A DNA stretch of 18,378 bases from Clostridia bacterium (lineage in GTDB: Bacteria > Bacillota > Clostridia > Oscillospirales > Acutalibacteraceae), in the NCBI GenBank assembly GCA_017501865.1, contig JAFVWD010000221.1, forward strand, positions 1 through 18,378. Direction: 5' to 3'. Position 1 is the stretch's first letter; each line of letters starts with the position of its first letter. Shown here in pieces: positions 14,860 through 18,378 of the stretch. The notes under the pieces are model-generated. The model was not told the origin of the DNA. It saw nothing but the letters and a program-made list of their open reading frames with translations, and did not search any database. The position numbers and the translations under genes were made by a program.

Positions 14860-17800
14860 ATGTTACAGTTAAAAAATATTGTAAAAACCTATGAAACAGG
14901 TGACACTACGCAAACCGCACTTAAGGATGTCTCTGTAAGCTTCAGAAGCAATGAATTTGTTTCAATTCTCGGGCAAAGCGGTTCAGGAAAAACCACTATG
15001 CTCAACATTATAGGCGGATTAGACCGTTACACAAGTGGTGACCTCGTAATTAACGGAGTTTCTACAAAGGAATATTCTGACTCTGACTGGGATTCTTACA
15101 GAAACCATTCTATAGGCTTCGTTTTTCAGAGCTATAACCTTATACCTCACCAGACTGTTCTTGCTAATGTAGAAATGGCTCTGACTCTTGCGGGAATTTC
15201 TAAAAAAGAGCGCAAAGAAAGAGCTGTAGCTGTTCTTAATAAAGTCGGTCTTCAGGACCACATTTACAAAAAACCAAATCAGATGTCCGGCGGTCAGATG
15301 CAGAGGGTTGCCATTGCAAGAGCGCTGATTAATAACCCCGATATTCTTCTTGCAGACGAACCCACAGGTGCACTCGACAGCGAAACAAGTATTCAGATAA
15401 TGGATTTACTCAAGGAAATTGCTGAAGATAAGCTTGTTATTATGGTTACACACAACCCTGAGCTTGCTGAAAAATATTCTACAAGAATTGTAAATTTGCT
15501 TGATGGAAAAATAATAAAGGATTCTGACCCGTATAACGAAGCTGAGAAAGAGAATGAAAACGCACCTCGAAAAAAAGTTTCAATGTCTTTTCTGACAGCC
15601 CTCTCATTAAGCTTTAATAACCTCAGGACAAAAAAAGGCAGAACCTTACTCACTGCATTTGCAGGCTCTATAGGTATTATAGGTATTGCACTCATACTTT
15701 CACTTTCAACAGGAATGAGTCAGTACATAGAGGATGTACAAAAAGACACTATGGAGTCTTACCCTATAACAATAAATTCGCAAACCTTTGATACCTCCGG
15801 TTTTCAGGAGGAGGGTCCCATGAAGCCTGAGAAAGACACAGAAAACGAAGAAAAAACGAAGAAAAAGCCGGATGCTGTTTATACCGATTACCGTGCTATT
15901 GAACGCGAAAAGGAATTCACCTCAAGCATTAAGACAAATAACCTTTCTGAATTTAAAAAATATCTCGACAACCCCAAAAGCGATATTCAGAATTACTTAG
16001 GCGAAAACGGAATAGTTTACACATACAACATTAAATTCAGCACCTTCTCTTATAATCCCGAAAAGAAGCTGATAGACACCGATACTGAGCTTGAAGATGA
16101 AAACTCAAAAAATCCTTTCAGTAGCTTCGGCAATTTCTTTTCAGGAGATTCAGACTCAACCTCAAAAAACTTTTCTGAAATGATTAAAGGTGTCAATAAT
16201 GAGCCTGTAAGCAGTATTATTACAGATAATTACGACCTTATTTACGGTACCTGGCCCAAAAAATACAACGAAGTTGTTTTGGTACTTAATCGTGAAAACG
16301 GCATTTCTGCTTTAAAGCTTTTCCAGTTAGGCTTTATTACCGAAAAGCAATACACAGATGCAGTAGAAAAAATTTCTGACGGAAAACCCGCTAAAGAAAT
16401 TAAATTTGACTATGCAGATATATGTAAGCACACCTTTTATTTAGTCCCTGCGTGCGATATGTATATAAAAAATGAAAACGGGACCTTCACTAAAATAGAA
16501 AACTACGAGGATTACGAAAAAGAGCTGACCGAAAATAAAGTCAAGCTTAAAATATGCGGTATTATCCGCCCTAATGAGGATGCCGAAAACACCACTATTT
16601 CAACTCCTGTGGCATACACATCTTTATTAACTGATTATATAATTGACTATACAAATAAAAGTAAAATTGTAAAATCGCAGAAGAAAAATCCTGATATCAA
16701 TGTTCTTAGCGGAACTAAATTTGAAGCTTCAGATGACGAAGAAAAAATTAAAGAGGTAACCTCTTACATCAAAAATCTCGATGATACAGGAAAAGCAAAT
16801 TTATACAGAATGATGCTTTTATCAGGTAATTCCGACACATCTTCGGGCACTTCTTTTTCTATGCCTGATATTCCGTCTGTTCCTGTTATTCCTGATATTT
16901 CAGCAGGTGGTAATACACCCTCTTTAACACAGCCCGGCGCAGAAGACTTAACAGTAAGCAATAGTAAAGTGCCTACAACAGCTTCCCCTGTCGTACCCTC
17001 TACTGTTCCTTCTGATGTACCCTCTACTGCTCCTGTAACTACACCTTCCACCTCTCCTTCAACCACCGTACAACCGACAACGCAGGAGAGTGCACAGCCT
17101 ACTACAACGGAGCAGAATTCTCAGGAAACAACGCAGGCAGTTACTACACAACCGCCAGAAACTACCGTTCCCACAACCTCTCCTGAGCAGGCTATAATTA
17201 CAGGTCAGCAGCAAGCCTTAAACCAAGCAAATGCAACCATAGCAACGCAAGGAGAAATGCTCTCCCAGGCACACTCTGCCTTAGGTCAGCAAAAGGATGC
17301 TTTGACAAATGCTCAACAGGTTATTGCGGGACAGCAAAGCGCATTAATACAATCTCAGACACAGCTTCAGATGTTAACAGGCATAATTTCAAAAATGCAA
17401 TATGCTTTTGATGAAATGTCCTCTATGACTGAAGAAACAAAGCTTGCCGAAAAAATGGATGAATGGCTGGAAGAAGAACCCGACAAAGAAACCTTGTTAA
17501 ACATATACGACCAATACATTGGCGATGTTTCTTACGATTATAATATGTCGGAGTTCGGTCTTGTAGATTATTCAGCACCTTACGCAATAAGTATATATAC
17601 CGACAGCTACGAGGATAAGGATGCAGTTGCTGCCTGTATTGAAAATTATAACAGCTCCCGTGATGAGGACTCGAAAATTGCTTACACCGATTATATAGCG
17701 CTCATCACCTCATCCTTAACAACTATCATCAACGGCATTTCTTATGTCCTTATTGCTTTTGTTGCAATTTCTTTAATTGTTTCTTGTATTATGATTGGCA

Positions 17801-18141
17801 TAATAACCCACATTTCTGTTATGGAACGAACCAAAGAAATCGGTATTCTGCGTGCATTAGGTGCTTCAAAAAGCAACATTTCTCAGGTTTTCAATGCAGA
17901 AACTTTTATAATAGGCTGCTGCGCGGGTATTCTGGGTATTACAATCTCCATCTTAAGCCTTATACCCATAAATGCAATCATTGAAAATCTTACAGACATA
18001 ACTGACTTGAATGCAAAGCTACCACCTCTCGCCGCCTTAATTCTTATCGGAATAAGTATAATTATTACTATTCTGGGTGGTTTAATCCCCTCGAAAAAGG
18101 CAGCAAAAAAAGACCCTGTTGTAGCTTTAAGAAGTGAATAA
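14860..18141 (+). CDS. ABC ATPase-FtsX/MacB-type permease fusion with Ser/Thr/Pro stalk
   Basis: A 1093-residue single-chain ABC transporter of the MacB/LolD-FtsX type. The ATPase occupies residues ~1-225: Walker A GQSGSGKTT (38-46), Q-loop Q90, signature SGGQ (143-146), Walker B ILLADEP (162-168), D-loop ALDS and switch H198. The first membrane helix is ~263-285, followed by a very large extracytoplasmic region, then three C-terminal FtsX helices between ~950 and ~1085, with the MERTKEIGILRALGAS tract typical of FtsX permeases. Family members in Firmicutes export antimicrobial peptides, lipids or lipoproteins, or control cell-wall hydrolases. Unusual here are residues ~667-780, a Ser/Thr/Pro-rich low-complexity stretch, and ~780-845, a Gln/Ala-rich coiled-coil-like stretch, both in the outer domain. 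AAAGGAG lies 6 nt before the ATG. It may be transcribed separately from the upstream operon. No two-component system is adjacent. Confidence 0.9.
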   Translation: MLQLKNIVKTYETGDTTQTALKDVSVSFRSNEFVSILGQSGSGKTTMLNIIGGLDRYTSGDLVINGVSTKEYSDSDWDSYRNHSIGFVFQSYNLIPHQTVLANVEMALTLAGISKKERKERAVAVLNKVGLQDHIYKKPNQMSGGQMQRVAIARALINNPDILLADEPTGALDSETSIQIMDLLKEIAEDKLVIMVTHNPELAEKYSTRIVNLLDGKIIKDSDPYNEAEKENENAPRKKVSMSFLTALSLSFNNLRTKKGRTLLTAFAGSIGIIGIALILSLSTGMSQYIEDVQKDTMESYPITINSQTFDTSGFQEEGPMKPEKDTENEEKTKKKPDAVYTDYRAIEREKEFTSSIKTNNLSEFKKYLDNPKSDIQNYLGENGIVYTYNIKFSTFSYNPEKKLIDTDTELEDENSKNPFSSFGNFFSGDSDSTSKNFSEMIKGVNNEPVSSIITDNYDLIYGTWPKKYNEVVLVLNRENGISALKLFQLGFITEKQYTDAVEKISDGKPAKEIKFDYADICKHTFYLVPACDMYIKNENGTFTKIENYEDYEKELTENKVKLKICGIIRPNEDAENTTISTPVAYTSLLTDYIIDYTNKSKIVKSQKKNPDINVLSGTKFEASDDEEKIKEVTSYIKNLDDTGKANLYRMMLLSGNSDTSSGTSFSMPDIPSVPVIPDISAGGNTPSLTQPGAEDLTVSNSKVPTTASPVVPSTVPSDVPSTAPVTTPSTSPSTTVQPTTQESAQPTTTEQNSQETTQAVTTQPPETTVPTTSPEQAIITGQQQALNQANATIATQGEMLSQAHSALGQQKDALTNAQQVIAGQQSALIQSQTQLQMLTGIISKMQYAFDEMSSMTEETKLAEKMDEWLEEEPDKETLLNIYDQYIGDVSYDYNMSEFGLVDYSAPYAISIYTDSYEDKDAVAACIENYNSSRDEDSKIAYTDYIALITSSLTTIINGISYVLIAFVAISLIVSCIMIGIITHISVMERTKEIGILRALGASKSNISQVFNAETFIIGCCAGILGITISILSLIPINAIIENLTDITDLNAKLPPLAALILIGISIIITILGGLIPSKKAAKKDPVVALRSE

Positions 18142-18195
18142 TCAACTAAAAGGGGATGTAAAAAAAGCGCAGACCATATAAAACCAGATATAGCA

Positions 18196-18232
18196 AAGGG
18201 TTCTGTAGGTTGAATAAGCCTATAGAACCCTT
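18196..18232 (+). terminator. Long hairpin after the ABC gene, possible terminator
   Basis: AAGGGTTCT (18196-18204) pairs with AGAACCCTT (18224-18232), continuing through a G-U pair into TAGG/CCTA, for about 14 bp with a short loop. It lies 55 nt after the stop codon. A-runs rather than a T-run follow on the plus strand, so it is not a textbook terminator. The G-U pair forms only on plus-strand RNA (A-C mismatch on the other). Confidence 0.45.
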
Positions 18233-18280
18233 AAAAAATATAAACAGACTAAAATTGATGAAAAATTTATGTTTTATACT

Positions 18281-18370
18281 ATGAACAAACTTCGCCACTC
18301 GACGTACCATTGTACGCCTTCGGGCAAGCAAAATACAGGCTATCGCCTTGATTTTGCTCAGTTTGTCCAT
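18281..18370. repeat. Branched palindromic element (structured RNA or short mobile repeat)
   Basis: The outer arms ATGAACAAACT (18281-18291) and AGTTTGTCCAT (18360-18370) are inverted repeats with one mismatch (a G-U pair on minus-strand RNA). Nested inside are CGTAC-CATT-GTACG (18302-18315), GCC-TTCG-GGC (18316-18325 region, a C(UUCG)G-type loop on the plus strand) and AGCAAAAT/ATTTTGCT arms (18327-18334 and 18351-18358) enclosing AGGC/GCCT. Nearly every base of the 90 can be paired. No transposase or target-site duplication is visible. Confidence 0.5.
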
Positions 18371-18378
18371 TCTGCATC

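Larger units (their letters stand above)
18142..18378. other. Gene-free right end holding nested inverted repeats
   Basis: About 237 bases after the ABC gene carry no convincing coding sequence. A 74-codon open frame on the minus strand (18370-18146) begins and ends within the palindromic structure, has no ribosome site visible and reads as basic, low-quality protein, so it is not called. The stretch contains one long hairpin (18196-18232) and a branched set of palindromes (18281-18370), described separately. The element may continue past the window edge. Confidence 0.6.

Noticed and set aside
16764..17066. 100-codon Gly/Val/Glu-rich frame on the minus strand
   Set aside because: It is the antisense reading of the Ser/Thr/Pro-rich stalk; repetitive composition alone keeps the frame open.
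18146..18370. 74-codon open frame on the minus strand at the right end
   Set aside because: Its codons run through the nested palindromes, there is no visible ribosome site, and the product is basic and low-complexity; the structure explains the sequence better than a gene.

Overview
The window looks like an AT-rich chromosomal segment from a gut-type member of the Clostridia, most likely Oscillospiraceae/Ruminococcaceae. The evidence is dockerin domains on two exported proteins, FIVAR repeats, AGGAGG-type ribosome sites, near-consensus sigma-A promoters and the standard genetic code. This placement is inferred from gene content; no rRNA or other phylogenetic marker is present. No phage gene, transposase, CRISPR array, tRNA or rRNA was seen.

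Everything from 1 to 10067 is on the minus strand and every gene from 10273 to 18141 is on the plus strand, with a divergent promoter region at 10068-10272. Minus strand, in transcription order: (a) a single radical SAM/SPASM-like enzyme (10067-8673) ending at a strong hairpin terminator; (b) a large secreted FIVAR-repeat/dockerin protein (8400-4156) with its own consensus promoter, an ornate leader and a terminator; (c) a tightly spaced four-gene unit: 4-alpha-glucanotransferase (malQ, TTG start at 3956), a HAD-IIA phosphatase, a small exported dockerin protein, and glycerol kinase (glpK), which runs off the left edge. The gaps in this unit are 11, 15 and 28 nt, so it is probably one operon with its promoter at 3993-4022.

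Plus strand: a near-consensus promoter at 10191-10219 drives an MFS transporter, a cytoplasmic DUF4091 protein with a glycosidase-like look, and an unrecognised three-helix membrane protein whose start overlaps the DUF4091 stop (ATGA). The simplest reading is import of a sugar derivative followed by intracellular processing. A 77-nt gap then precedes a 1093-residue ABC ATPase-FtsX permease fusion with an unusual Ser/Thr/Pro-rich stalk and a Gln-rich, coiled-coil-like stretch in its extracytoplasmic part. The last 240 bases carry no convincing gene but hold a dense set of nested inverted repeats that look like a structured RNA or a short mobile/dispersed element.

The items most worth a second look are the structured element at the right end, the ABC-FtsX stalk insertion, the A/B alternation of the FIVAR repeats, the secreted dockerin protein inside a cytosolic sugar operon, and the MFS-DUF4091-membrane protein cassette. 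I do not see a clearly new defence or mobile system.
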